A stretch of 64,000 nt of DNA from Hohaiivirga grylli (GTDB taxonomy: Bacteria; Pseudomonadota; Alphaproteobacteria; Rhizobiales; Beijerinckiaceae). Of the stretch, positions 53,219 to 62,397 are shown one piece after another. The notes under the pieces are model-generated. The model had not been told where the DNA came from, did not search any database, and was given only the letters and a program-made list of their open reading frames with translations. A program made the position numbers and the translations under genes. The stretch spans positions 434,001-498,000 of the forward strand of contig NZ_JBBYXI010000003.1 in NCBI RefSeq assembly GCF_039655745.1, in the 5' to 3' direction. Position 1 is the stretch's first letter, and every line of letters begins with the position of its first letter.

Positions 53219-53605
53219 TTCGTATTGTCCTTCTCATTTATCGGATATCGTAGTCAGATTATCTGAGGATCGCGATTTCATCCGAGAGTTGTAGATTGCG
53301 GGGGCGAATTTTGTCTGGAAGGTATGCCCGCTATTACCAAACTAGGGGAGAAACCCGTTTGGGCAAGCTGTGCCGTTCTTTTTTAAGTTATTGATATGGC
53401 ATCAGATGCCAGCCGAAACTCATACAATGATAAGGCTGTAACAAAGAACTGTCAGATATTTGAAGGGTCGTAGCGGATATCAGCTTTTCCGGAGATGTTA
53501 AAAATCGTTTTTCCGTGAAACCTGTTTTGCCGCAATCAAAAGTGCTGTCGCATTGTCAGAAGTATGAGCCCGGCGGTAAGGCCGGGCTCTTTGTTTTTGA
53601 TATAA
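53219..53605. other. 387-base intergenic region with plus-strand hairpins (possible small RNA)
   Basis: No protein gene is seen. Bases 53337-53362 form a hairpin (CCAAAC-TA-GGG pairing with CCC-GTTTGG); a short GGCA/TGCC hairpin and T6 at 53379-53384 follow. Bases 53566-53598 form a strong 9-bp hairpin GAGCCCGGC / GCCGGGCTC followed by TTTGTTTTT on the plus strand. Both flanking genes are on the minus strand. Confidence 0.5.
53566..53598 (+). terminator. Plus-strand intrinsic terminator with no plus-strand gene upstream
   Basis: Perfect 9-bp GC-rich stem with a 6-base loop and TTTGTTTTT on the plus strand; the minus-strand flank (ATACTTCTG) is not T-rich. It lies just past the icd stop, but its tail points the other way, so it could end a small plus-strand RNA or serve icd only weakly. 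Confidence 0.7.
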
Positions 53606-54820
53606 TCAGGCAGCCATTGCCTTCTTGAGGTTCTCGTCAATCTTGTCGAGGAAGCCAATGGTTGAGAGCCACTTCTGGTCTGCACCAACCAGCAAGGCCA
53701 GATCTTTCGTCATGAAACCGGATTCAACGGTATCGACACAGACCTTCTCAAGGGTTGAAGCAAAGCGAGCGAGCTCAGCATTGTTGTCGAGCTTGGCGCG
53801 GTGGGCGAGGCCACGTGTCCATGCAAAGATTGATGCGATGGAGTTTGTGGAGGTTTCCTGACCCTTCTGGTGCTCACGGTAGTGACGGGTCACTGTGCCG
53901 TGGGCTGCTTCTGCTTCAACGGTCTTTCCGTCTGGTGTCATCAGAACTGATGTCATCAGGCCAAGCGAGCCAAAGCCCTGAGCAACGATATCGGACTGCA
54001 CGTCACCATCGTAGTTCTTACAGGCCCAGACATAACCGCCAGACCACTTGAGGGCAGAGGCGACCATGTCGTCAATCAGACGGTGCTCATAAGTGATACC
54101 GGCTTCTTTGAACTTGGCAGCAAATTCGTTGTCGAAGACTTCCTGGAACAGATCCTTGAAGCGACCGTCATAGGCTTTCAGGATTGTGTTCTTGGTTGAC
54201 AGATAGACAGGATACTTGCGCATCAGGCCGTAGTTCATGGAAGCGCGGGCGAACTCACGAATAGAATCGTCGAGGTTGTACATAGCCATAGCCACGCCAG
54301 CATCCGGGAACTTGAAGACTTCCTTCTCAATGACAGTACCGTCTTCGCCTTCAAACTTGATTGTCAGACGGCCTTTGCCCGGAACCTTGAAATCCGTTGC
54401 GCGATACTGGTCACCGAAAGCATGACGACCGACAACGATTGGCTGTGTCCAGCCAGGAACAAGACGTGGAACGTTCTTGCAGATGATTGGCTCACGGAAA
54501 ATCACACCACCAAGGATGTTGCGGATTGTACCGTTCGGGGACTTCCACATTTCCTTGAGCTTGAACTCTTCAACGCGTGCTTCATCAGGTGTGATGGTTG
54601 CACACTTGATACCTACGCCATGCTTTTTAATCGCATTGGCGGCATCAACCGTTACCTGATCGTTGGTTGCATCGCGGTTCTCGACGCTCAGATCGTAATA
54701 TTCGATATTGAGATCAAGGTAAGGGTGGATCAGCTTGTCCTTGATGTACTGCCAAATGATACGGGTCATTTCATCGCCGTCTAGATCGACGACAGGGTTG
54801 GCAACTTTAATCTTGGCCAT
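53606..54820 (-). CDS. icd: NADP-dependent isocitrate dehydrogenase (eukaryote-like homodimeric type)
   Basis: 404 residues, the alphaproteobacterial/eukaryotic subtype rather than the enteric one. Markers: KVANPVVDLDGDEMTRIIW, NGTIRNILGGVIFREPI, IVVGRHAFGDQYRATDF, DDMVASALKWSGGYVWACKNYDGDVQSD, and AHGTVTRHYREHQKG (NADP loop). It oxidises isocitrate to 2-oxoglutarate. ATG 54820 (AGAGG six or seven bases upstream) is used; the codon before it is a GTG. Divergent from trmJ across a 255-base gap. Confidence 0.97.
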   Translation of the reverse strand: MAKIKVANPVVDLDGDEMTRIIWQYIKDKLIHPYLDLNIEYYDLSVENRDATNDQVTVDAANAIKKHGVGIKCATITPDEARVEEFKLKEMWKSPNGTIRNILGGVIFREPIICKNVPRLVPGWTQPIVVGRHAFGDQYRATDFKVPGKGRLTIKFEGEDGTVIEKEVFKFPDAGVAMAMYNLDDSIREFARASMNYGLMRKYPVYLSTKNTILKAYDGRFKDLFQEVFDNEFAAKFKEAGITYEHRLIDDMVASALKWSGGYVWACKNYDGDVQSDIVAQGFGSLGLMTSVLMTPDGKTVEAEAAHGTVTRHYREHQKGQETSTNSIASIFAWTRGLAHRAKLDNNAELARFASTLEKVCVDTVESGFMTKDLALLVGADQKWLSTIGFLDKIDENLKKAMAA

Positions 54821-55075
54821 CACTCACCTCTGGCTGGAGAAACAGATTGGCAGTAGACCTGCCTATGAAACTAATACCTCTGGCTAATACCGCGACAAAA
54901 CGGCCTACGGAAGTAAAATTGTTATATGCTTTGGTGGGGTATGTGCATACTTTAAGCTAATAGATACCATGTATGCATTAAAAATGCCGGTTTATAAGCC
55001 TTAAAAGCTAATGTTACCTCTTTGGTGATAAGGTAAGTCGAAAAATTCTTGTACTTTAATAATGATATGGTTGCC

Positions 55076-55849
55076 ATGACGGATACAGACCAGCCCAGAA
55101 ATCTTTCTCAGAAGCCAGTAATTATTCTTGTTGGGCCTCAGATGGCCGAGAATATTGGTATGGTTGCCCGTGCGATGGCGAATTTTGGCTTATCGGAGCT
55201 CCGTCTTGTCTCTCCACGAGGTGGCTGGCCCAAGAAAGGGGCTCATTCTGCAGCTTCCGGTGCTACTCATATTCTGAAAGATGCTGCCCTTTATGATACT
55301 GCAGAAGAGGCCGTTGCTGATTTGCAGTTTGTTTTTGCGACAACTGCACGCGAACGCGGACAGATGAAGCGGGTGTATGCGCCGGCTGAGGCCGCATTAA
55401 AGACCATAGAGCGCAATACGGCAGGCCAGCGTGTTGGTATTATGTTTGGGCGTGAGCGCACCGGTCTGGAAAATGATGAGGTTGCACTGGCTGATGCGAT
55501 TATAACTTTTCCGGTTGATCCGGATTTTTCTTCACTGAACCTTGCTCAGGCCGTCCTGCTTGTAGGTTATGAATGGTATAAGAATGTAACGAAAGAAGCC
55601 TTACCTTTTGATGGTGAGCCACAGACGCCTCCGGCTAATAAAGAAATGGTGCTTTCTTTCTTTGAATATCTTGAGAGTGAGCTGGAAGCTGCAAATTTTT
55701 ATCCGCCAGACAAGAAACCAACGATGACACGTAACATGCGTGACATATTTTATAGGCTTGAGATGACTGAACAGGATGTTCGAACGCTCAGGGGCGCCGT
55801 GCGTGTTCTGGTTGAAACAAGAAGATCTCGTAAATCTCAAATAAATTAA
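55076..55849 (+). CDS. trmJ: tRNA (cytidine/uridine-32-2'-O)-methyltransferase TrmJ
   Basis: 257 residues of the SPOUT/TrmH-like family: IILVGPQMAENIGMVARAMANFGLSELRLVSPRGG, then the trefoil-knot part IMFGRERTGLENDEVALADAIITFPVDPDFSSLNLAQAVLLVGYEWYK. A C-terminal TrmJ-type helical extension is visible (MTRNMRDIFYRLEMTEQDVRTLRGAVRVLVE). It methylates position 32 of the tRNA anticodon loop. The start is uncertain: ATGs at 55067 and 55076 and a TTG at 55049 are all in frame and no ribosome site stands out; 55076 gives the shortest likely form. Confidence 0.9.
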   Translation: MTDTDQPRNLSQKPVIILVGPQMAENIGMVARAMANFGLSELRLVSPRGGWPKKGAHSAASGATHILKDAALYDTAEEAVADLQFVFATTARERGQMKRVYAPAEAALKTIERNTAGQRVGIMFGRERTGLENDEVALADAIITFPVDPDFSSLNLAQAVLLVGYEWYKNVTKEALPFDGEPQTPPANKEMVLSFFEYLESELEAANFYPPDKKPTMTRNMRDIFYRLEMTEQDVRTLRGAVRVLVETRRSRKSQIN

Positions 55850-55918
55850 CGATATGCAAGGATACTCTGGTGCATAGTGTTGCCAGTGGTAGTCATTCTC
55901 CTTCTTGAAGAGGCCGTT

Positions 55919-57109
55919 ATGCACGCAAAAACGCTTGTAGCTCTGACTTTTGCAATTCTAGCCACAGCCTCATATGCGCATGCTGCTGTTCCGCCAACAC
56001 AGGCAGAGCAGGGAGCCGGTGGAATGGATTATACTGGTTCAGAAGTTATCAAGCGTTCTGTTGGTAGTGCCGAAGAACCTATCTTTGTATTTTATGCAAA
56101 AGAAGGTGGAACAGAGCCACGGCCCGTTATTGTTTTCTTCCACTCATGGGGTGGTAATAATCCGCGGTATTTCGGTAACTGGATTGAGCATCTTGCACGT
56201 AAAGGAAACTTGGTTCTTTTTCCGAAGTTTCAGGAAGTGAATAAAACCCGGCCAATGGATGCAACAACAATTGCCTCCCGTATGGTAAGCAGTGCATTGA
56301 AGGCTTTATCCGAGGATGATCAGGTTCGCCCGGATAAGGATAAAATTGCTTTTGTTGGTTATCTTGCGGGCTCAATCGTTGCTCTGGATCTTGCCGCTGG
56401 TGCGAAAGGCTATGATTTACCAGAGCCAAAACTCGTTATGAGTCTGATGCCCGGTGGGGTGGCTAAAGAAGGTGACAGTAAGGGCATTCCTATGCCCGAT
56501 CTTTCGAATATTCCAACCTCCACGATGTTGATAACCATGAATGGTGATCAGGATCACGTTCCGGCTGATCGTCTCGTCAAACGTATCATGGCAGAGAGTA
56601 CGGGTGTTCCTGCTGCACAGAAACTGTTTATGCGTGTGGTATCAGATAGACATGGTTATCCGCCGCTTTCTGCCACACTGGTTGCTCCGGGTGCGGTAAA
56701 TGAGGAGTATGCGGCTGATAAAATTCCTCTGCCACCATCTGCTGCTGTTGAAGAAACACTGGCACCTGTTAAGGGCAAAGGGAAGGGCAAGAAGGCTGCT
56801 CAGAAAGATCCACGTGTGAAATGGACTTCCGATATGGCTTTAACAGGGCCTCAATCTACCCTGACGATGATGTTAGGTAATAATGGAACGGATAATCTGG
56901 ATTACCGGGCCTTCTGGAAAACGCTTGATCTCGTAACGGATGCTGCCTTTGCCGGGAAAGAGGCAGTTACGCTTAAAGCCAATCCTGCTTTTCTGGACAT
57001 GGGAATATGGAGTGATGGCTGGCCTGTACGTCGTTTAAGTGCTGACAGCCCTAAGGATGGTCGCGAAGAAGCAGATACAACTGCAGCAACAAAACGGCGT
57101 CGTTTCTAA
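55919..57109 (+). CDS. Secreted alpha/beta-hydrolase-like protein lacking the nucleophile
   Basis: 396 residues. Signal peptide residues 1-22 (ending YAHA). The hydrolase fold is visible: oxyanion strand RPVIVFFHSWGGNNPRYFGNWIEHLARKGNLVLFPKF, the elbow GYLAGS at 147-152, the acid strand TMLITMNGDQDHVP and a His in VSDRHGYPP. At the elbow G-x-S-x-G becomes G-Y-Leu149-A-G, so the nucleophile Ser is absent and classic hydrolysis is unlikely. A lysine-rich linker (KGKGKGKKAAQK) and a basic C-terminus follow. The function could be binding or a non-catalytic role. ATG 55919 has AGAGG about 6 bases upstream. Confidence 0.72.
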   Translation: MHAKTLVALTFAILATASYAHAAVPPTQAEQGAGGMDYTGSEVIKRSVGSAEEPIFVFYAKEGGTEPRPVIVFFHSWGGNNPRYFGNWIEHLARKGNLVLFPKFQEVNKTRPMDATTIASRMVSSALKALSEDDQVRPDKDKIAFVGYLAGSIVALDLAAGAKGYDLPEPKLVMSLMPGGVAKEGDSKGIPMPDLSNIPTSTMLITMNGDQDHVPADRLVKRIMAESTGVPAAQKLFMRVVSDRHGYPPLSATLVAPGAVNEEYAADKIPLPPSAAVEETLAPVKGKGKGKKAAQKDPRVKWTSDMALTGPQSTLTMMLGNNGTDNLDYRAFWKTLDLVTDAAFAGKEAVTLKANPAFLDMGIWSDGWPVRRLSADSPKDGREEADTTAATKRRRF

Positions 57110-57213
57110 ATTGTAAAAATTATTTTATAAGCCGGTTTTTGGGGTTGATAGATTCCAAAATCTTTAACTTGTTCTGCGTATGATTGCTTTATTGAGTATA
57201 TGAAGCAATAAAC

Positions 57214-58083
57214 ATGCGTTACGATTTATTAGCAGGAGCGGCAGAGGCCGCTGTACCAATGCCACGTCAGGTTCCGACAATTCTAGTATTTGACTCCGGA
57301 TTAGGGGGACTTACTGTTTTTGCCGAAGTGTTTAAAGCACGCCCAGACGCACGTTTTATCTATGCAGCCGATGATGCTGGCTTTCCTTATGGCCGGTTAA
57401 GTGAGAGAGATCTTGTAGCCCGTTTGCTGAGCGTCATGGAGAGGCTGATTGAGCTGCATTCGCCTGATATCGTGATCATTGCCTGCAATACGGCCTCTAC
57501 GCTGGTAATGCCGCATTTACGTTGTCGTTTCCCAATACCATTTGTCGGTACTGTGCCTGCTATTAAGCCTGCGGCCTTGATGACCAAGAGCCGACGGATC
57601 AGTGTTTTGGCAACACCGGGAACTGTTGCGCGTGATTACACTCATGAACTGATCAATACTTTTGCCTCCGGCTGCGATGTTGAACTTATAGGTTCTCCAA
57701 ATCTGGCTGGAATGGCTGAAGCAGAATTGCGTGGCGCTCCTGTCCCTGATGAAATGCTTCTGGCAGAGTTAATGCCGTGTTTCGTTGATAAAGATGGTCG
57801 TAAAACAGATATTATTGCATTAGGCTGCACGCATTATCCGCTTTTGCTTGAGCGCTTTCAAAAGCTTGCGCCATGGCCTGTAATATGGCTTGATCCGGCA
57901 CCGGCGATTGCAAAACGGGTTGTTCAGTTGATTGGTGCTCCGCTTGCCGGACATGAAACTGATGAGGATGCATTTGCTGTTTTTACGTCGGGTGAAAACC
58001 TGAGTGCTGATTTAAAGGGTGCCCTTGAGAAGCGTGGCTTACCTAAGCTTGAGGTCGAATCTATTCCACTTCTGATAGCCTAA
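57214..58083 (+). CDS. murI: Glutamate racemase
   Basis: 289 residues. The two catalytic cysteines are visible: Cys91 in IACNTAST and Cys205 in LGCTHYPLL; the N-terminal FDSGLGGLTVFAEV and YAADDAGFPYG are family-typical. It makes D-glutamate for peptidoglycan. The start ATG 57214 has only a weak ribosome site, and the family N-terminus begins at about residue 22 (PTILVFDSGLGGL); an internal ATG at residue 17 is an alternative. It lies upstream of rpsD, separated by 205 bases that show a possible hairpin only. Confidence 0.95.
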   Translation: MRYDLLAGAAEAAVPMPRQVPTILVFDSGLGGLTVFAEVFKARPDARFIYAADDAGFPYGRLSERDLVARLLSVMERLIELHSPDIVIIACNTASTLVMPHLRCRFPIPFVGTVPAIKPAALMTKSRRISVLATPGTVARDYTHELINTFASGCDVELIGSPNLAGMAEAELRGAPVPDEMLLAELMPCFVDKDGRKTDIIALGCTHYPLLLERFQKLAPWPVIWLDPAPAIAKRVVQLIGAPLAGHETDEDAFAVFTSGENLSADLKGALEKRGLPKLEVESIPLLIA

Positions 58084-58288
58084 AAGGCGTTCAGAGATTG
58101 ACAATTCCATTCTGACCCTATAGGAAAACCCAATCTCGCGGTCGTTTTCGGCCGCGTGAGCTTTTATACGCACCCGTGTTTCCAGTTTGCGCTGGCAACT
58201 GTCGTTTTCTTGAAAGGCTTGCCTGAAAAGAAAAAGGAGGAGGGCGCGTTCCTCAAAAGCACCTATTCTAAACTCAAGAGGAATCGCG

Positions 58289-58906
58289 ATGTCAAAACGC
58301 ATTCAGGCCAAGTATAAACTTGACCGTCGTATGGGCCAGAACATCTGGGGCCGCCCAAAGAGCCCTGTTAATCGCCGTGAATATGGTCCAGGCCAGCACG
58401 GTCAGCGCCGTAAAGGCAAGCTCTCCGACTACGGTACACAGCTCCGCGCTAAGCAGAAGCTGAAGGGCTACTATGCAAATATTACCGAGAAGCAGTTCCG
58501 TCGTATTTACACGGAAGCTGTCCGCCTGAAGGGCGACTCCGGTGAAAACATGATTGGCTTGCTCGAGCGTCGTCTCGATGCGGTTATCTACCGCGCCAAG
58601 TTCGTTCCAACACCGTTTGCTGCTCGCCAGTTCATCAACCACGGCCACATTAAGGTCAATGGTCGCCGCGTTAACATCGCTAGCTACCAGGTTAAGATTG
58701 GTGATGTGATCGAAGTTAAGGAATCTTCCCGTCAGATCGAGATGGTTCTGGTTGCTTCTCAGTCTGCTGAACGTGATGTTCCAGATTACATCGAAGTCGA
58801 TCACGGCAAGATGACAGCTAAGTACAACCGCGTACCGAGCCTTTCTGAGGTTCCTTATCCGGTTCAGATGGAACCAAATCTGGTTGTCGAGTTCTATTCA
58901 CGCTAA
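58289..58906 (+). CDS. rpsD: 30S ribosomal protein S4
   Basis: 205 residues. N-terminal domain (SKRIQAKYKLDRRMGQNIWGRPKSPVNRREYGPGQHGQRRKGKLSDYGTQLRAKQKL) and an S4 RNA-binding domain (ENMIGLLERRLDAVIYRAKFVPTPFAARQFINHGHIKVNGRRVNIASYQVKIGDVIEV). It initiates 30S assembly on 16S rRNA. It lacks the zinc-binding Cys cluster. AGAGGA precedes the ATG. A strong terminator follows, so the gene is monocistronic, apart from the usual rpoA-linked position seen in other bacteria. Confidence 0.99.
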   Translation: MSKRIQAKYKLDRRMGQNIWGRPKSPVNRREYGPGQHGQRRKGKLSDYGTQLRAKQKLKGYYANITEKQFRRIYTEAVRLKGDSGENMIGLLERRLDAVIYRAKFVPTPFAARQFINHGHIKVNGRRVNIASYQVKIGDVIEVKESSRQIEMVLVASQSAERDVPDYIEVDHGKMTAKYNRVPSLSEVPYPVQMEPNLVVEFYSR

Positions 58907-58929
58907 TCGCCTGAATACATCTCAAAAAG

Positions 58930-58966
58930 AAAAACCCCTGCAGCTCAGTTGCAGGGGTTTTTCTTT
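58930..58966 (+). terminator. Intrinsic terminator after rpsD
   Basis: 13-bp stem AAAAACCCCTGCA / TGCAGGGGTTTTT with a 7-base loop and further T-rich bases. Confidence 0.93.
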
Positions 58967-59029
58967 GTTTGTCTGATCTTGCGAGGGGGGGGCTGAAGCA
59001 AGATCAGACAGGGGGTATTAAATTATGTC

Positions 59030-59599
59030 TTAGAGTGCGCGATGTGGGCCAGCTCTATGACCTTCGTGACGTGGGCCACCCTGTTTATGCATGCCAGGCT
59101 TTCTAGGGCCGTGCTGCATTTCGAATGGACGCAGAAGCTGAGGTAAAAGCTTCTTCTGGCCATCATCAAGGCTTGCCCATAGAGGCTTCATCGCATCGAG
59201 CAGTTTCTTGCTGCCTTCAGCCATCTGCTGGCTCATATCTGCACGTGTTTCAAGGCGTTGCATGAAATCAGGGCGTTCTTTGGAGTCTTTACGTGCTTCA
59301 CGCATTTTATCCATGAAATCGCTGCGGGCTTTCATATTGTCTTTAAGGGCTGTTTCAACCGGAGCCCAAAGCTTCTGCTGGTCAGCTGTCAGCTTAAGGC
59401 CGGCTGGAACACCGGCTAGACGAGCCTCTGCATAAGCCTGCATGTCAGCGCGCTTTGCTTTCCAGTCAATTTTCTTGCTCATGCGTTCTGTCTGAACGGA
59501 TGGGCCCTTGTCTGTGGCATCTTCAGTCTGGGCGTAAGCAACAGTGCCAGACATCGCAAGAAGTGCGGCAGCGGCTGTGAGAGTAGCGAACTTTTTCAT
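59030..59599 (-). CDS. Spy/CpxP-family periplasmic protein (LTXXQ motif), His-rich tail
   Basis: 189 residues. Signal peptide 1-23 (ending AYA). The LTXXQ motif occurs as LKLTADQQKLW, followed by long helices (KDNMKARSDFMDKMREARK) and a His/Gly/Pro-rich tail (HGPRKPGMHKQGGPRHEGHRAGPHRAL) that could bind metal. Members act as periplasmic chaperones or metal-stress regulators, but the specific role is not known here. The gene is single and convergent with rpsD. Confidence 0.85.
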   Translation of the reverse strand: MKKFATLTAAAALLAMSGTVAYAQTEDATDKGPSVQTERMSKKIDWKAKRADMQAYAEARLAGVPAGLKLTADQQKLWAPVETALKDNMKARSDFMDKMREARKDSKERPDFMQRLETRADMSQQMAEGSKKLLDAMKPLWASLDDGQKKLLPQLLRPFEMQHGPRKPGMHKQGGPRHEGHRAGPHRAL

Positions 59600-59738
59600 T
59601 TAATAGCTCCTTTGCTAAAACGACTTCTATTCACTTTCAGGAGAATAGTGTTTCAAGAACATGGCGCTATAATGACGTAGGCAATCTCTCTCCTTGATGA
59701 AGAGTAGATGAAATTTTTGTCATGTTTGAATAAGTCGG

Positions 59739-60293
59739 TCAGAGACCTTGCAGAAAGCCTGCAAATCTCATGAGGCCTTCAGGCCATGGCCCGTGTCCAC
59801 TTTCGGTATTAATATGACCGACATGACCAGCATCCGCGAGTGTTGAGCCCCATTTCTCTGCCAGCTTCTGAGCCTGTTCAAAAGAGCAGTAAGGATCATT
59901 CTGACTGGCTACCAGAACAGATGGGAAGGGGAATGGCCGTTCGCTGAATGAGTGAGCGAAGTCTTTATCAATAGATTCCGGTGCACCTTCCAGATGCAAA
60001 TCTGGTGGGGCGACAAGAAAAGCACCCTTTACGAGGCCTTTAGGGATGTCGTGGGCGGCATGGAGTGCTGCAAGTACTCCGAGGCTATGCGCAACCAGAA
60101 TTGCCGGACGTTGGGCTTGTGAGACCTGATGAACGATACGCTTTGTCCAGTCTTCACGCTTTGGGGCGTGCCAGTCATCCTGCACAACGCGTTGTGCAGT
60201 GGCGAGCTTTCTCTCCCAGCGCGTTTGCCAGTGGTCTTCGCCCGAGTTTGTGTAGCCGGGCAGGATAAAAATGTCAGCTTCTGAAGTACGCAT
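59739..60293 (-). CDS. RBBP9/YdeN-family alpha/beta hydrolase
   Basis: 184 residues: FILPGYTNSGEDHWQTRWER near the start, the nucleophile elbow LVAHSLGVLAAL (Ser in HSLG), and the late Asp and His in VASQNDPYCSF and GHVGHINTESGHGPWPEGL. This is the RBBP9/YdeN serine-hydrolase pattern; substrates are unknown. The family size (about 185) matches. It is separated from the Spy-like gene by 139 bases. Confidence 0.9.
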   Translation of the reverse strand: MRTSEADIFILPGYTNSGEDHWQTRWERKLATAQRVVQDDWHAPKREDWTKRIVHQVSQAQRPAILVAHSLGVLAALHAAHDIPKGLVKGAFLVAPPDLHLEGAPESIDKDFAHSFSERPFPFPSVLVASQNDPYCSFEQAQKLAEKWGSTLADAGHVGHINTESGHGPWPEGLMRFAGFLQGL

Positions 60294-60338
60294 AAGACAG
60301 AGATAATATCTTGATCGCGTTTCGTCGAGGGGGCTTAA

Positions 60339-60367
60339 GAAAAAAGCGGGGTCATGCCCCGCTTTTA
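60339..60367 (-). terminator. Intrinsic terminator after purB
   Basis: Stem AAAAGCGGGG / CCCCGCTTTT with a 5-base loop. On the minus strand it ends in six T and starts just after the purB stop. Confidence 0.9.
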
Positions 60368-60373
60368 ATTCAG

Positions 60374-61678
60374 TTATTCGCCGAAAACCCGTTTGAAGAT
60401 CGTATCGACATGCTTGAAGTGATAGTCAAGATTGAAGCAGGCTTCGATTTCCTCAGCTGTCAGGGCTTTACTGACATCCGGGTCTTCCTTGAGAAGGGTA
60501 AGGAAATCACCTTCGCCGCGCCATACCGGCATCGCGTTACGCTGTACCAGGCGATAGGAATCTTCGCGAGAGACGCCTTTCTGGGTCAAGGCGAGAAGAA
60601 CGCGCTGGGAGTGTACAAGACCACCGAGCAGATCAAGGTTCTTCTGCATGTTTTCCGGATAGACCAGCAGTTTGTCGACAACACTTGTCAGACGTGCCAG
60701 CGCAAAATCCAGAACGATTGTCGCATCAGGGCCAATCATACGTTCTACAGAAGAGTGAGAGATATCGCGTTCATGCCATAGAGCAACGTTCTCAAGGGCA
60801 GGGGTGACATAACCACGAACAAGGCGTGCAAGCCCTGTCAGGTTTTCTGTCAGAACCGGGTTACGCTTATGAGGCATGGCTGAAGAGCCTTTCTGGCCAG
60901 CAGAGAAATATTCCTCAGCTTCCAGAACCTCAGTGCGCTGCAGGTGGCGAATCTCAGTGGCCAGACGCTCAACTGAAGATGCAATGACACCGAGTGTCGC
61001 GAAGAACATGGCATGGCGATCACGTGGAATAACCTGTGTGGATACAGGTTCCGGTGTCAGTCCCATTTGTTTGGCAACGTATTCTTCAACGGCAGGGTCA
61101 ATATTGGCAAATGTGCCGACAGCACCGGAGATCGCGCATGTTGCAATTTCTTTACGTGCAGCTTCAAGGCGCTGCTTGCAGCGGTCAAACTCGGCGTAGG
61201 CTTGAGCAAGCTTGATGCCAAATGTTGTAGGCTCTGCATGGATGCCATGAGAACGGCCGATGGTTGGGGTTGTCTTGTGTTCATAGGCACGACGCTTGAT
61301 GGCTGCCAGAAGGCCATCCAGATCTTTCAGCAGAAGATCAGCAGCGCGAGCCATCTGGATACTAAGGCAGGTATCCAGAACGTCGGAGGATGTCATGCCT
61401 TGATGGACGAAACGTGCTTCCGGGCCAACGATTTCTGAAAGATGGGTGAGAAACGCGATAACATCATGTTTGACTTCACGTTCAATCTCATCGATGCGTT
61501 CAATATCAAAGACGGCTTTTGAGCCTTCGTCCCAAACCTTTTGAGCTGCCTCTTTGGGCACAACACCAAGATCTGCAAGGGCAGTCGTTGCATGGGCCTC
61601 AATTTCAAACCAGATGCGGAACTTGGTTTCCGGTGACCAGATGGATACCATATCCGGACGGCTGTAACGGGGGATCAT
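60374..61678 (-). CDS. purB: Adenylosuccinate lyase
   Basis: 434 residues of the fumarase/aspartase superfamily: FEIEAHATTALADLG, the TSSDVLDTCL catalytic segment, GRSHGIHAEPTTFGIKLAQAYAEFDR, and the signature loop GSSAMPHKRNPVLTENLTGLARL with the active-site Ser. It cleaves SAICAR and adenylosuccinate in purine synthesis. No other pur genes are adjacent; rpe lies upstream on the same strand, 41 bases away, as in other Hyphomicrobiales. Confidence 0.97.
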   Translation of the reverse strand: MIPRYSRPDMVSIWSPETKFRIWFEIEAHATTALADLGVVPKEAAQKVWDEGSKAVFDIERIDEIEREVKHDVIAFLTHLSEIVGPEARFVHQGMTSSDVLDTCLSIQMARAADLLLKDLDGLLAAIKRRAYEHKTTPTIGRSHGIHAEPTTFGIKLAQAYAEFDRCKQRLEAARKEIATCAISGAVGTFANIDPAVEEYVAKQMGLTPEPVSTQVIPRDRHAMFFATLGVIASSVERLATEIRHLQRTEVLEAEEYFSAGQKGSSAMPHKRNPVLTENLTGLARLVRGYVTPALENVALWHERDISHSSVERMIGPDATIVLDFALARLTSVVDKLLVYPENMQKNLDLLGGLVHSQRVLLALTQKGVSREDSYRLVQRNAMPVWRGEGDFLTLLKEDPDVSKALTAEEIEACFNLDYHFKHVDTIFKRVFGE

Positions 61679-61719
61679 GCTTATTTCCTCAATCTAAGGG
61701 TTGAAAAGGGAAAGGTGGT

Positions 61720-62397
61720 TCAGCTTTTATAGGCGGCTTCGGCTGCTTGCCGAATAGCAGCGATATTCTCTGCATATTTACTGGGGCCGCCTTTAAAGGC
61801 AGCTGTTCCGGCAACTAAAACATTGGCGCCAGCAGCAGCAACCAATGGAGCCGTTTCAGGTGTAACGCCACCATCAACCTCAATATCAATCTGGCGATCA
61901 CCAACAATCTGGCGAACCTGACGGATTGTATCGCAGGCGGAAGGAATGAAGGCCTGCCCACCAAATCCGGGGTTCACGCTCATGCAGAGTACGAGGTCAA
62001 CGCCATCAATAACAGGGCCGATCATGGCAGCAGGTGTACCGGGATTGATAACAACACCGGCCTTTTTGCCGAGATTGCGGATAGTCTGCAATGAGCGGTG
62101 CAGGTGGGGGCCGGCTTCTGCGTGTACCGAAATGATATCTGAGCCGGCCTTGGCAAAAGCCTCAAGGTACGGATCAGCCGGAGAGATCATCAGGTGCGTA
62201 TCAAAGACTTTGTTTGAATAGCTGCGAATTGCCTGCACAATCAGCGGCCCAATCGTGATGTTGGGAACAAAGTGTCCATCCATGACATCAATATGCATCC
62301 AGTCCGCACCTGCTGCATCAATGGCACGTATCTCTTCCCCAAGTCTGGCAAAGTCGGATGACAGAATGGAAGGGGCGATACGTATGGAGTGTTTCAT
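61720..62397 (-). CDS. rpe: Ribulose-phosphate 3-epimerase
   Basis: 225 residues, equal to E. coli Rpe. TIM-barrel with the two metal-binding sites seen in IAPSILSSDFARLGEEI, ADWMHIDVMDGHFVPNITIGP, HAEAGPHLHRSLQTIR, SVNPGFGGQAFIPS and IEVDGGVTPETAP. It interconverts ribulose-5-P and xylulose-5-P in the pentose phosphate pathway. ATG 62397 is selected as it gives the typical short N-terminus MKHSIRIAPSIL; an ATG three codons upstream is possible. Confidence 0.97.
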   Translation of the reverse strand: MKHSIRIAPSILSSDFARLGEEIRAIDAAGADWMHIDVMDGHFVPNITIGPLIVQAIRSYSNKVFDTHLMISPADPYLEAFAKAGSDIISVHAEAGPHLHRSLQTIRNLGKKAGVVINPGTPAAMIGPVIDGVDLVLCMSVNPGFGGQAFIPSACDTIRQVRQIVGDRQIDIEVDGGVTPETAPLVAAAGANVLVAGTAAFKGGPSKYAENIAAIRQAAEAAYKS

